Shown here: positions 7,161 through 15,382 of the stretch, in pieces
Numbering within the stretch: the first letter of the stretch is position 1
Layout of the letters: every line of letters starts with the position of its first letter
Assembly (NCBI RefSeq): GCF_001514265.1
Contig: NZ_KQ948995.1
Span: forward strand, 265,370 to 329,369
DNA length: 64,000 nucleotides
Source: Streptomyces resistomycificus
GTDB lineage: Bacteria; Actinomycetota; Actinomycetes; Streptomycetales; Streptomycetaceae
Direction: 5' to 3'
Notes under the pieces: model-generated
What the model was told of the DNA's origin: nothing
The model's input: the letters and a program-made list of their open reading frames with translations, nothing else
Database searches by the model: none
Position numbers and translations under genes: made by a program

Positions 7161-8357
7161 CTAGAAGTCGTCGTCGTAGCGGGTTCGGCGGCCGCGCCAC
7201 AGGAGGACCGCCGCGATCAGGAGGAGTCCGCCGAGGGTGCCCGCCAGGGGGGCCGCCCAGTCCGCGGTGGTGTTCTCGTCCGTGGCGGCGTCGGGGCCCG
7301 AGCCGAAGTACCGGTCGCCGTAGGCGGCGGCCTGGAGGCCCTCCGGCTTGAGGCGGTCGGCCGCGGCGAGGGCGGCGGCCGGGTCGATGAAGCCGAAGCC
7401 GCGGGAGTCGTCGCGGCCGTCGGCCGGGGCGTTGCGGGCCGTGCTCTCCAGGAGCTTCTTGACCTGTGCGGGGGTGAGGTCCGGGTGGGCGGCCTTGATG
7501 AGCGCGACCGCGCCGGAGACGAAGGCGGAGGCGGCGCTCGTGCCCCAGCCCTCGTAGTACTTGTGGTCGGGGTCGGCGATGACGACGTCGACGCCGGGGG
7601 CGCTGACCGTGGCGTACCAGCGGCGGGTGGAGAAGGAGGCGCGGGTGCCCAGGCGGTCGACGGCGGTCGCGGCGATCACGCCCGGGTAGGCGGCCGGGTA
7701 GGAGATGTGGTCGCCCTTCTCGCCGCCGTTGCCGGCCGAGGCGACGACGACGGAACCCTTCTTCAGGGCGTACTGGACGGCCTCGTCCTCGGCGGGTTCG
7801 GGGTGGGCGGAGGCGGAGTCGTCGCCCAGGGAGAGGTTGATGACGTCGGCACCCTGGTCGGCGGCCCAGCGGATGCCCTCGGCGAGCGCGTTGCCGCGGG
7901 TGCTGCGGGCCTTGGCGCGCGCCGGGTCGCCGTCCTCGAGAATCACCCGGACGGGAAGGATCTTCGCCTCGGGGGCGATACCCATGACGCCGTCGCCGTC
8001 CCCGACGCCGTGTCCGTGGCCTGCGATGATGCCGGCCATCGCGGTGCCGTGGCGGGCCCAGGAGCGGTCGCCCTCCTTCGCGCCGAAGCCGACCATGTCC
8101 TTGCCCGTGAGGACGTTGCCGTCCAGGTCGGGGTGGTCGGCCTCGACACCGGTGTCCAGGACGGCGACGGTGACGCCCGCCCCCTTGGTGGTGCGCCAGG
8201 CCTCCTGGGTGTGCATGGCGTCCAGGGCCCACTGCTTGGCGCGTATGCCGTCGGCGTGCGCGGCGGTGGGCGGGACCAGCGCGATCGACGCCGCGAGCAG
8301 GACGCTCAGGGTTCCGGCTCTGCGGGTCCTGCTGCTCATCCGGCGCACGCGGCTCAT
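7161..8357 (-). CDS. Mycosin-like membrane-anchored S8 serine protease
   Basis: A 398-residue subtilisin-family protease. A signal peptide (residues 1-35, ending AAHA) is followed by the catalytic triad Asp68 (AVLDTGVEADHPDLDGN), His103 (RHGTAMAGIIAGH) and Ser274 (GWGTSAASAFVSGA), with oxyanion-hole Asn210 (ASAGNGG). A C-terminal membrane helix (about 368-388) ends in a basic stop-transfer RGRRTR. This layout is that of mycosins, the proteases of type VII secretion loci, yet no Esx or EccC gene is in the window. Its ATG overlaps the stop of the upstream Pro-rich gene by four bases (ATGA), implying translational coupling and a joint function at the membrane. Confidence 0.9.
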   Translation of the reverse strand: MSRVRRMSSRTRRAGTLSVLLAASIALVPPTAAHADGIRAKQWALDAMHTQEAWRTTKGAGVTVAVLDTGVEADHPDLDGNVLTGKDMVGFGAKEGDRSWARHGTAMAGIIAGHGHGVGDGDGVMGIAPEAKILPVRVILEDGDPARAKARSTRGNALAEGIRWAADQGADVINLSLGDDSASAHPEPAEDEAVQYALKKGSVVVASAGNGGEKGDHISYPAAYPGVIAATAVDRLGTRASFSTRRWYATVSAPGVDVVIADPDHKYYEGWGTSAASAFVSGAVALIKAAHPDLTPAQVKKLLESTARNAPADGRDDSRGFGFIDPAAALAAADRLKPEGLQAAAYGDRYFGSGPDAATDENTTADWAAPLAGTLGGLLLIAAVLLWRGRRTRYDDDF

Positions 8358-10777
8358 GAGGTCTTCTCCGTGGGCGAGCTGACGGTCTTGCGCAGTCCGC
8401 GTTCGACGCGGTCGGCGAGCCCCTGGGCCTCGTTGCCGAGGCCGGCCTGGGCGGGGGCGGTGGTGGCGCCGGACTTCATGGCCTCGGCGGCGGGCTCCGG
8501 GGCGTCGACCGTACGGCCGTCCGCCCAGCCGGAGACGGCGTAGACCACGACGGGGGCGTCGGTCAGGACCGAGATGGTCCAGGAGGCACGCTGCTCGGGA
8601 CCGAAGCCGGCTGCGACGGTGCCCTTGGCGGCGTACGGCCGGGGCATGAGGTCGTCGCGGCTGCCGAGGTCCTCGTCCTCGAACCTCTTGTTCAGGGTGG
8701 TCGTCGCGGCGGCGTCGGCCTTCGTGAAGAGGATGCCGACGGTGGTGACGTAGCTCTGGGTGGCGTCGGTGTAGGTGGCGCGCAGGAGACGGCTGCAGCC
8801 CACCGTCGACAGGGCCTTGCGCAGCAGCGGGTCGAAGGCGTTCTGACAGCCGCTGTCGGGGGCCACCGCGATCCGCGTCCAGGCCCGGTCGGAGCCGCCG
8901 GGGCCCGCGCCCTGGCCCTCGACCGTGGGCGGGAACAGCTGGTCGACCGGGATGTTGTGCCACAGGCCGCGCGCGGCGGCGAAGGTGTCGCGGGTGCCGC
9001 TCTCCCCCGGCTCCCCGATGAGCCAGGTCCCGGTCACGGCACCGCCGATGAGCCCGAGTCCGAGGACGACGCAGGCGGCCACCAGGGCGATGCGCGGCCG
9101 TACCCGCACGCCGAACGTCCGTGACCGCGACCGCGACGGCGCCTGTTCGTCGAACCCCTCCGGCTCCCCGAACGAGATCACGGGCCGGCTCGCACCGGCC
9201 GTCCCGCCCGGCGCCATGGGGGCGCTCCAGGAGAGGGCGGGGTCGGGGTTCGTCGGCGCGGACCCCGCACCGGGGGTGACGGACGGCGGGGCGGCCGGTG
9301 CCGGAGGCGTTCGCCGGTCCTCGACGGGGACGGCGGGGGGCAACGGGGCACGAAGCCCGCCGAGGGACGCGGAGGGCGTGCGCGGGTGACCGGAAGGACC
9401 GGTGGACGCCGGGCGCGTACGCGGGCTGTCGGCCGGGGCGGCGGGCCCGGAGGTCATGCGCGTTCCACCGGGACGGCCGCCGGACGCCGAGGGCGTGTGC
9501 GGATCGGCGTCAGGGCCGGTGGACGCCATGGGAGTGCGTGGGGCGCCCGCGGCCTCGGCGGGTGCGGAGCCCGCCCGCGGTCCGGCGGCGCGATCGGCGG
9601 CCTGCGCCTGACGGGTGGGGCGGGGCGGCCTGGACGGGGCGTCCGGCCGGCGTACCGGCTCGCCCGACTCCGCGCTCCGGCGCGCGTCCGTCTCGGACGG
9701 CGTTTCCACGGGAATCGGCCGCATCCGGAAGGTCGTCTCCGCGGCGGTCTGAGCGGGCACGCCGGCGCGGTGGGGCGGTATCGGCGGGCGATGGCCCGGC
9801 CGGGGCGGCACGGGATGCGGTGTGGCGGGCGCGGCACCAGGACGGGGAGGAATCGGGCCCGACCCGGAGGGCGGGGTGCTCGGGCGCGGTGGCACGGACC
9901 CCGAAGGCGACAGCGCGGAACCGGCGCCGGACGCCACCGATTCCGAGGCCGGGCCTGACGGAACCGATCCCGAACCCGAACCCGAACCCGAACCCGAACC
10001 CGAACCCGACGGCGCGGAACGAGGGCGGGGCGGCATCGGGCCCGGGCTCGTCCGGTGGACGTTCTCTCGTGCCGTGTCGCCGCCCGCTGTCGGCGGGGTG
10101 TCCGGGAAGCGGGCCGAGGCCCGGGGCGGTGGCGGGGGCGGGGAGCCCGCGGGCCGGGGGGAGGTTCTCGGGATGCGGGGTCGGTCGGTCCGGGGCGTGG
10201 TGGTCGCGCCGGTCCCGTCGCTCTCCGCGGCGCGCCGGGGCGACGTCACCGCGCCGTAGCCGTCACCGCTCGCGGAGGCGACCGGACCACGGGCGGCGGA
10301 AAACCCTCCCGGCACCGTGCCTTGTCGCCCCGGGGAGGTGGCGGTGGAGCCCGTCCCGTCGGGCCGGTGCCCGCCCGCTTCCGCGTCGCTCGCCCGGCCC
10401 GCGCCGGCCGACCAGCCCCGGTCTGCCGCGTCGGACCAGCCACGACGTGCCGTGTCGGTCAAGCTTCGGCCTTCCCCCTCGGACCAACCCCGGCCCGCCC
10501 CGTCGGTCGCGCCCCGGCCCCTGTCGCCGCCGAACCAGTCTCGGGGAGAACTGTCGGGCCGCGCGTCGCCGTCGGTGCCTGCGCTCCGCCGGGCCGCGTC
10601 GCCGTCGGTGCCGATGTCCCGCCCGTTCACGTGATCGGCGCGGCCTCGGGGCGCGTCCGAGGAGCCGGGCCGGCCCGAGTCGTCGGGCTCGCCCTCCCCC
10701 ACCGCGGGCGGCCCGGGCGGGCGGGGTGGCGTCGAGGGGCGCGGGGGGACGGCGGGGCGGCGTGCTTCGGTGCTCAT
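8354..10777 (-). CDS. Pro/Ser/Gly-rich single-pass membrane protein, partner of the S8 protease
   Basis: An 807-residue protein of unrecognised family. About the first 570 residues are low-complexity Pro/Ser/Arg/Gly-rich sequence, including repeated PPRPSTPP-like units, DRGW-type repeats and a (Ser-Gly)n run. One membrane helix (IALVAACVVLGLGLIGGAVT) follows, then an extracytoplasmic domain of about 210 residues with two Cys (PDSGCQNAF and STVGCSRLL) that could form a disulfide. The disordered arm should be cytoplasmic and the folded domain outside. Coupling by ATGA to the mycosin-like protease suggests the outer domain is a substrate, inhibitor or scaffold for it. ATG 10777 begins MSTEARRPAVPPRP and is in a 278-base divergent gap with the PLP enzyme. 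Confidence 0.75.
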   Translation of the reverse strand: MSTEARRPAVPPRPSTPPRPPGPPAVGEGEPDDSGRPGSSDAPRGRADHVNGRDIGTDGDAARRSAGTDGDARPDSSPRDWFGGDRGRGATDGAGRGWSEGEGRSLTDTARRGWSDAADRGWSAGAGRASDAEAGGHRPDGTGSTATSPGRQGTVPGGFSAARGPVASASGDGYGAVTSPRRAAESDGTGATTTPRTDRPRIPRTSPRPAGSPPPPPPRASARFPDTPPTAGGDTARENVHRTSPGPMPPRPRSAPSGSGSGSGSGSGSGSVPSGPASESVASGAGSALSPSGSVPPRPSTPPSGSGPIPPRPGAAPATPHPVPPRPGHRPPIPPHRAGVPAQTAAETTFRMRPIPVETPSETDARRSAESGEPVRRPDAPSRPPRPTRQAQAADRAAGPRAGSAPAEAAGAPRTPMASTGPDADPHTPSASGGRPGGTRMTSGPAAPADSPRTRPASTGPSGHPRTPSASLGGLRAPLPPAVPVEDRRTPPAPAAPPSVTPGAGSAPTNPDPALSWSAPMAPGGTAGASRPVISFGEPEGFDEQAPSRSRSRTFGVRVRPRIALVAACVVLGLGLIGGAVTGTWLIGEPGESGTRDTFAAARGLWHNIPVDQLFPPTVEGQGAGPGGSDRAWTRIAVAPDSGCQNAFDPLLRKALSTVGCSRLLRATYTDATQSYVTTVGILFTKADAAATTTLNKRFEDEDLGSRDDLMPRPYAAKGTVAAGFGPEQRASWTISVLTDAPVVVYAVSGWADGRTVDAPEPAAEAMKSGATTAPAQAGLGNEAQGLADRVERGLRKTVSSPTEKTS
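9969..10010 (-). repeat. CCCGAA hexanucleotide repeat encoding Ser-Gly
   Basis: Six perfect copies of CCCGAA (9969-10004) plus one copy with a final C. On the coding minus strand it reads TTCGGG and encodes the alternating Ser-Gly run of the membrane protein. Copy-number slippage would change the protein by two residues per unit without a frameshift. Confidence 0.95.
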
Positions 10778-11055
10778 GCGGGCCACCCCCCGTTTCCTCG
10801 TGCCCGGGCCGTCTCCTCGTACGCGGGCCGCGGATGTCGTGGGCCCGCCCGGTGCGGACGAGGCCGTCCGGGCACGCATACCCGCACGGCCGGACCGGCA
10901 TCCCGCGGCCTGCGACCGGCGGTGGAGCGATCCTCCGTGCGTGCGCGTCACTCTACGGGTTGTTCCTGCGCGAACGGGAACCAGTCCGCGAGGCCGGGGC
11001 ATCTGCCCGGAACGTCCCCCTACCCTGCGGTAATCCAGTCTGGCAGGCTGCGTCC

Positions 11056-12258
11056 ATGACTGCGCGCGCCGCCGACCGGGCCCGTTACGACAGGGCCACC
11101 GCCCATCTCGACGCCCCCCTCGCGATCGTGGACCTGGACGCCTTCGACGCGAACGCGGACGATCTCGTCCGCCGCGCCGCCGGCAAGCCGATCCGCGTCG
11201 CCAGCAAGTCCGTACGCTGCCGGGCCCTTCTGGAACGCGTCCTGGCCAAGGACGGTTTCGCGGGCATCATGTCCTTCACCCTCGCCGAGTCCCTGTGGCT
11301 GGCGCGGAGCGGGTTCGACGACATCCTGCTCGCCTATCCCTCCGCCGACCGCGCCGGGTTCGCCGAGCTCGCCTCCGATCCGAAGCTCGCCGCCGCCGTG
11401 ACCGTGATGGTCGACAACCCGGCACAGCTCCGGTTCATCGACGAGGCGCGCGGCGGCGGTCGCGAAGTCGTGCGGGTCTGCCTGGAGTTGGACACCTCGC
11501 TGAAAATGTTCGGCGGGCGGGTGCGCGTCGGAGCGCGGCGCTCGCCGCTGCACTCCCCCGCCCAGGTCGCCGACATGGCCCGTGCGGTGGCCCGGCGGCC
11601 GGGGTTCAAGGTCGCCGGGATCATGGCGTACGAGGGGCACATCGCGGGTGTCGGCGACGCGGTCGCCGGGCGGCCGCTGCGTTCCCGTGCCGTGCGGCTC
11701 ATGCAGGCCACCGCCCGCCGGGAGCTCGCCGAGCGGCGCGCCGGGGTGGTGCGCGCGGTCCGGGCCGTCGTACCGGACCTGGAGTTCGTCAACGGCGGCG
11801 GCACGGGCAGTGTGCAGCACACCGCCGCCGAGGACGCGGTCACCGAGATCGGCGCCGGATCGGGGCTGTACGTGCCGCGGCTGTTCGACAACTACACGTC
11901 TTTCAGCGGGCGTCCGGCCGCGCTCTTCGCCCAGCCCGTCGTACGGCGGCCGGGTGTCGGGGTCGTGACGGTGCTCGGCGGCGGGTATCCCGCCTCCGGT
12001 GCGGCCGGGCCCGACCGGCTGCCGGTGCCGTATCTGCCGGAGGGACTGAAGTACGACCCGCAGGAGGGGCCCGGCGAGGTCCAGACGCCGCTGCTCGGCT
12101 CGCCGGCCGACGACCTGCTGCTCGGCGACAAGGTGTGGTTCCGCCACGCGAAGGCCGGTGAGCTGTGCGAGCGGTTCGACGCGCTGCACCTGATCGAGGG
12201 GGACGCGGTGACGGGGACCGTGCCGACGTATCGCGGGGAGGGCCACACGTTCCTGTAG
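11056..12258 (+). CDS. PLP-dependent alanine racemase/D-threonine aldolase-fold enzyme
   Basis: A 400-residue cytoplasmic enzyme with the N-terminal TIM-barrel of fold-type III PLP enzymes. The cofactor Lys51 lies in PIRVASKSVRCRALLE. The strands VTVMVDNPAQLRFID, VVRVCLELDTSLKMFGG and FVNGGGTGSV match the D-threonine aldolase/D-serine dehydratase-like branch rather than true alanine racemase. A C-terminal domain carries DKVWFRHAKAGELCERFDAL, where His and Cys could bind a divalent metal as in this branch. The likely reaction is cleavage or deamination of a D-amino acid or beta-hydroxy amino acid; the substrate is not known. The start is ATG 11056. It converges on the DUF2510 gene with a 7-bp gap. 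Confidence 0.82.
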   Translation: MTARAADRARYDRATAHLDAPLAIVDLDAFDANADDLVRRAAGKPIRVASKSVRCRALLERVLAKDGFAGIMSFTLAESLWLARSGFDDILLAYPSADRAGFAELASDPKLAAAVTVMVDNPAQLRFIDEARGGGREVVRVCLELDTSLKMFGGRVRVGARRSPLHSPAQVADMARAVARRPGFKVAGIMAYEGHIAGVGDAVAGRPLRSRAVRLMQATARRELAERRAGVVRAVRAVVPDLEFVNGGGTGSVQHTAAEDAVTEIGAGSGLYVPRLFDNYTSFSGRPAALFAQPVVRRPGVGVVTVLGGGYPASGAAGPDRLPVPYLPEGLKYDPQEGPGEVQTPLLGSPADDLLLGDKVWFRHAKAGELCERFDALHLIEGDAVTGTVPTYRGEGHTFL

Positions 12259-12265
12259 GCCGGGG

Positions 12266-13186
12266 TCAGCCGGTGGGGCCGATGCTGCTGCCCACGCCTC
12301 CGCCGGTGTCCGCGTCGCCGACCGGCCGGATTCCCTTGGTGATCCGGTCCATGTCGGCGAGCGGCGGCCCGTCCGGACCGGCGTCGAAGACGAACCGCAC
12401 GATCACCGGTGACTCGCTGCCGACACTGGACGAGAAGGCGAGGGACTGGACGTAACCACCAGGCCCCTCGGCCGTCCTGACCCGCCAGCGCACGAGGTAG
12501 CCGGCGCGTCCCGCCACCGCGACCTGCCCGGACCTGACGGTCCGGTGCGACTCGATGCCGCCGTGGACGCGCCGGTCGAGGGTGTCGTGCTCGTACGCCG
12601 CGTCGGCCGCGTCCGCGATGTCCTGCTCGGCGAGGGCCCGCGGCGACCGCTCGTCGTTCTCGGTGACCGTGTGGGTGAGGACTAGGCCGTGGCGGCAGGT
12701 GCCGATGCCTGCCGGGCAGTCGTAGGTCCCGTCGTCGGTGGTCATCACGACGTCGTCCTCGGCGACGTTCTCCGGCCTGGTCCAGCCGTCCGGCAACGGC
12801 AGGGTGATGCCGTTGAGTTGGTCCACCACGACGTCGGGATCGCCGGGCGGCGCCGAGGAGGTCGGCGGGCCGGTCGTCGGGGTGACGGGCGGGGAGGTGA
12901 CGGCCGTCGGCAGGGCGTCCGCCACGGGGCCGCTGTCGTCGTCCTCGCCGAGCACGGCCACTCCGGTGACGATCGCGGCGACGAGGACGACGGCCGCGGT
13001 CGTGAGGGCCACGGCCTTCGCCCGCCCGGACGCCGCGCCGCCCGGCTCGGACGGCGCGGGCGGCGTGGGCGTCTCGACTGCCTCCGGTACGCGCCGGTGT
13101 TCTGTCCATACGGCCCCGTCCCACCAGCGCTCCAGATGGGGCGCCGACGGGTCGGGGTACCAGCCGGGCGAGGGCGTCATGCTCAT
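12266..13186 (-). CDS. DUF2510 membrane-anchored protein
   Basis: A 306-residue protein. An N-terminal DUF2510 motif (PGWYPDPSAPHLERWWDGAV) is typical of actinobacterial membrane proteins. A Pro-rich linker, a single membrane helix (about 56-78) and a Thr/Pro stalk lead to an extracytoplasmic domain of about 180 residues with a probable disulfide between the two Cys in DCPAGIGTC. The role is unknown; the DUF2510 module is thought to act on the cytoplasmic face. Two ATG codons (13186 and 13180) are possible starts. It is not obviously in an operon with the SDR gene 21 bases downstream on the same strand. Confidence 0.8.
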   Translation of the reverse strand: MSMTPSPGWYPDPSAPHLERWWDGAVWTEHRRVPEAVETPTPPAPSEPGGAASGRAKAVALTTAAVVLVAAIVTGVAVLGEDDDSGPVADALPTAVTSPPVTPTTGPPTSSAPPGDPDVVVDQLNGITLPLPDGWTRPENVAEDDVVMTTDDGTYDCPAGIGTCRHGLVLTHTVTENDERSPRALAEQDIADAADAAYEHDTLDRRVHGGIESHRTVRSGQVAVAGRAGYLVRWRVRTAEGPGGYVQSLAFSSSVGSESPVIVRFVFDAGPDGPPLADMDRITKGIRPVGDADTGGGVGSSIGPTG

Positions 13187-13207
13187 CCCGGCACTGTAGG
13201 GCGCCGC

Positions 13208-13999
13208 CTACAGCGGTGTGACGTACGCCCCCGAGATTCCGCCGTCGACCAGGAAGTCGGTGGCGTTCACGAAGGAGGAGTCGTCGCTGGCCAGGAAGGC
13301 GACGGCGGCGGCGATCTCCTCGGCCCGGGCGAACCGGCCGACCGGGATGTGCACGAGCCGGCGGGCGGCCCGCTCGGGGTCCTTGGCGAACAGCTCCTGC
13401 AGAAGCGGGGTGTTGACCGGGCCGGGGCACAGGGCGTTGACCCGGATGCCCTCCCTGGCGAACTGCACGCCCAGTTCACGGGACATGGCCAGGACGCCGC
13501 CCTTGGAGGCGGTGTACGAGATCTGGGAGGTGGCGGCGCCCATCCTCGCCACGAAGGACGCCGTGTTGATGATGGACCCCCTGCCCTGCCGCCGCATGTA
13601 GGGGATGGCGGCCTTGCAGCACAGGTAGACGGAGGTCAGGTTGACCTCCTGGACGCGCTTCCAGGCCTCCAGGCCGGTCTCCAGGATGGAGTCGTCGTCG
13701 GGCGGGGAGATGCCGGCGTTGTTGAAGGCGACGTCGACGCTGCCGTAGGTGTCGTAGGCGGTCCTGAACAGCGCCTCGACCTGCTCGGGGTCGGTGACGT
13801 CGACCTTCACGAACGTTCCGCCGACCTCCTCGGCGGCCGCCTTGCCGCGGGCCTCGTCGACGTCGCCGCAGACGACGTGTGCGCCCTCGGAGGCGAGCCG
13901 GCGCGTGGTGGCGAGACCGATGCCGCTGCCGGCTCCGGTGATGACGGCGGTACGGCCGACGAGACGCCGGCAGATGTTTTCCTCGGTCGATGGGGTCAC
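13208..13999 (-). CDS. Short-chain dehydrogenase/reductase, ethanolamine-pathway candidate
   Basis: A 263-residue classical SDR. The nucleotide site TGAGSGIGLA (21-30), NNAG (about 93-96) and the catalytic set Ser148, Tyr162, Lys166 (SYTASKGG) are complete. Asp46 at the end of beta-2 suggests a preference for NAD over NADP. The C-terminus VNATDFLVDGGISGAYV is typical. The GTG start at 13999 overlaps the aldehyde dehydrogenase stop by four bases (GTGA). In a cluster with a gamma-glutamylethanolamide ligase, an aldehyde dehydrogenase and a gamma-glutamyl hydrolase, it probably oxidises the alcohol of gamma-glutamylethanolamide to the aldehyde. That substrate is inferred from context only. Confidence 0.88.
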   Translation of the reverse strand: MTPSTEENICRRLVGRTAVITGAGSGIGLATTRRLASEGAHVVCGDVDEARGKAAAEEVGGTFVKVDVTDPEQVEALFRTAYDTYGSVDVAFNNAGISPPDDDSILETGLEAWKRVQEVNLTSVYLCCKAAIPYMRRQGRGSIINTASFVARMGAATSQISYTASKGGVLAMSRELGVQFAREGIRVNALCPGPVNTPLLQELFAKDPERAARRLVHIPVGRFARAEEIAAAVAFLASDDSSFVNATDFLVDGGISGAYVTPL

Positions 14000-15375
14000 T
14001 GTGCGGGGCCCTCCGTGCTGATGAAGACGTTCTTGGTCTCGGTGAAGGCGGTGAGGGCGTCCGGGCCGAGCTCGCGACCGAGACCGGACTGCTTGTAGCC
14101 GCCGAAGGGCGTCCAGTAGCGGACGCTGGAGTGCGAGTTGACGGACAGGTTGCCCGCGCGGACGGCCTGGGAGACGCGCAGGGCGCGGCCCACGTCCCGG
14201 GTCCAGATGGAGCCGGAGAGGCCGTAGTCGGTGGCGTTGGCCAGGGCCACGGCCTCCGCCTCGTCCTCGAAGGGCAGGACCACGGCGACCGGCCCGAAGA
14301 CCTCCTCGACGGCCACGCGCGCGTGCGGGTCGGTGCCAGTCAGGACGGTGGGCGGGAACCAGAAGCCGGGGCCCTCGGGGGCCTTGCCGCGGAGGCCGGG
14401 GGCGTCCTGGTCGACGTAGGAGCGGACCCGGTCCAGCTGGGCCCTGGAGATCAGCGGGCCCATCTGGGTCCGCTCGTCGGCCGGGTCGCCGACGCGGACC
14501 GACTCGATGCCCGGGGCCAGCAGGTCCAGGAACCGGTCGTACACACCGCGCTGGACGAGGATGCGGGTGCGGGCGCAGCAGTCCTGGCCGGAGTTGTCGA
14601 GGAAGGCCATGGGAGCCGCCGCGGCGGCGGCCTCGATGTCCGCGTCGGCGAAGACGATGTTGGGGCTCTTGCCGCCGAGTTCGAGGGTGACCCGCTTGAG
14701 CAGGGCCGAGCCTCTCGCCAACACCTGTTTGCCCACGGACGTGGACCCCGTGAAGACGATCTTCGCGACACCCGGGTGCTCGACGAGCGCGTTGCCCGCG
14801 ACCGGACCGTGGCCGGGCAGCACCTGGAAGAGACCCTCGGGCAGGCCCGCCTCCAGGGCGAGTTCGGCCAGGCGCAGGGCGGTGAGCGGGGTCGTCTCGG
14901 CTGGCTTGAGGATCACCGCGTTGCCGGCCGCGAGCGCCGGGGCCGTGCCCCAGGCCGCGATCGGCATCGGGAAGTTCCAGGGCGCGATGACGGCCACGAC
15001 GCCCAGCGGTTCGAGGATGGTCACGTCGAGGCCGCCGGGCACCGGGATCTGACGCCCCGTGAGCCGCTCCACTCCCCCGGCCGCGTAGTCCAGCAGGTCG
15101 CGGACGTTGCCCGCCTCCCAGCGGGCGTTGCCGATGGTGTGGCCGGCCTCCCGGACCTCGGACCGGGCCAGCTCCTCGAGATGGTCGTCCACCGCGAGGG
15201 CGAACCGGCGCAGCAGCCGGGCCCGGTCGCCGGGCGCGAGGGCGGCCCACCGGGCCTGTGCGTTCGTGGCGCGTACGACGGCCGCGTCGACGTCGGCGGC
15301 GGTGGCGCCGGGGACGGTGGCGACGACCTCCTCGGTGGCGGGGTTCAGTACGTCCAGCGTGTACTCGGCAGACAA
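13996..15375 (-). CDS. Aldehyde dehydrogenase
   Basis: A 459-residue NAD(P)-dependent aldehyde dehydrogenase. The conserved residues are all seen: Asn133 in APWNFPMPI, Glu232 in LELGGKSPN, the catalytic Cys266 in NSGQDCCART, and the C-terminal EVFGPVAVVLPF. It oxidises an aldehyde to its acid; here the natural candidate is gamma-glutamylacetaldehyde, giving gamma-glutamylglycine. It starts eight bases after the glnA4-like stop and overlaps the SDR start by four bases, so the three form one operon. Confidence 0.93.
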   Translation of the reverse strand: MSAEYTLDVLNPATEEVVATVPGATAADVDAAVVRATNAQARWAALAPGDRARLLRRFALAVDDHLEELARSEVREAGHTIGNARWEAGNVRDLLDYAAGGVERLTGRQIPVPGGLDVTILEPLGVVAVIAPWNFPMPIAAWGTAPALAAGNAVILKPAETTPLTALRLAELALEAGLPEGLFQVLPGHGPVAGNALVEHPGVAKIVFTGSTSVGKQVLARGSALLKRVTLELGGKSPNIVFADADIEAAAAAAPMAFLDNSGQDCCARTRILVQRGVYDRFLDLLAPGIESVRVGDPADERTQMGPLISRAQLDRVRSYVDQDAPGLRGKAPEGPGFWFPPTVLTGTDPHARVAVEEVFGPVAVVLPFEDEAEAVALANATDYGLSGSIWTRDVGRALRVSQAVRAGNLSVNSHSSVRYWTPFGGYKQSGLGRELGPDALTAFTETKNVFISTEGPAQ

Positions 15376-15382
15376 GAGGGCC

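Noticed and set aside
7161..8357. Part of a type VII secretion locus
   Set aside because: The protease looks like a mycosin, but no EsxA/B, EccB, EccC, EccD or EccE homologue is in the window.
9969..10010. Telomere-like TTCGGG tract
   Set aside because: It lies inside a coding region, in frame, and encodes Ser-Gly; Streptomyces telomeres are palindromic arrays, not hexamer repeats.
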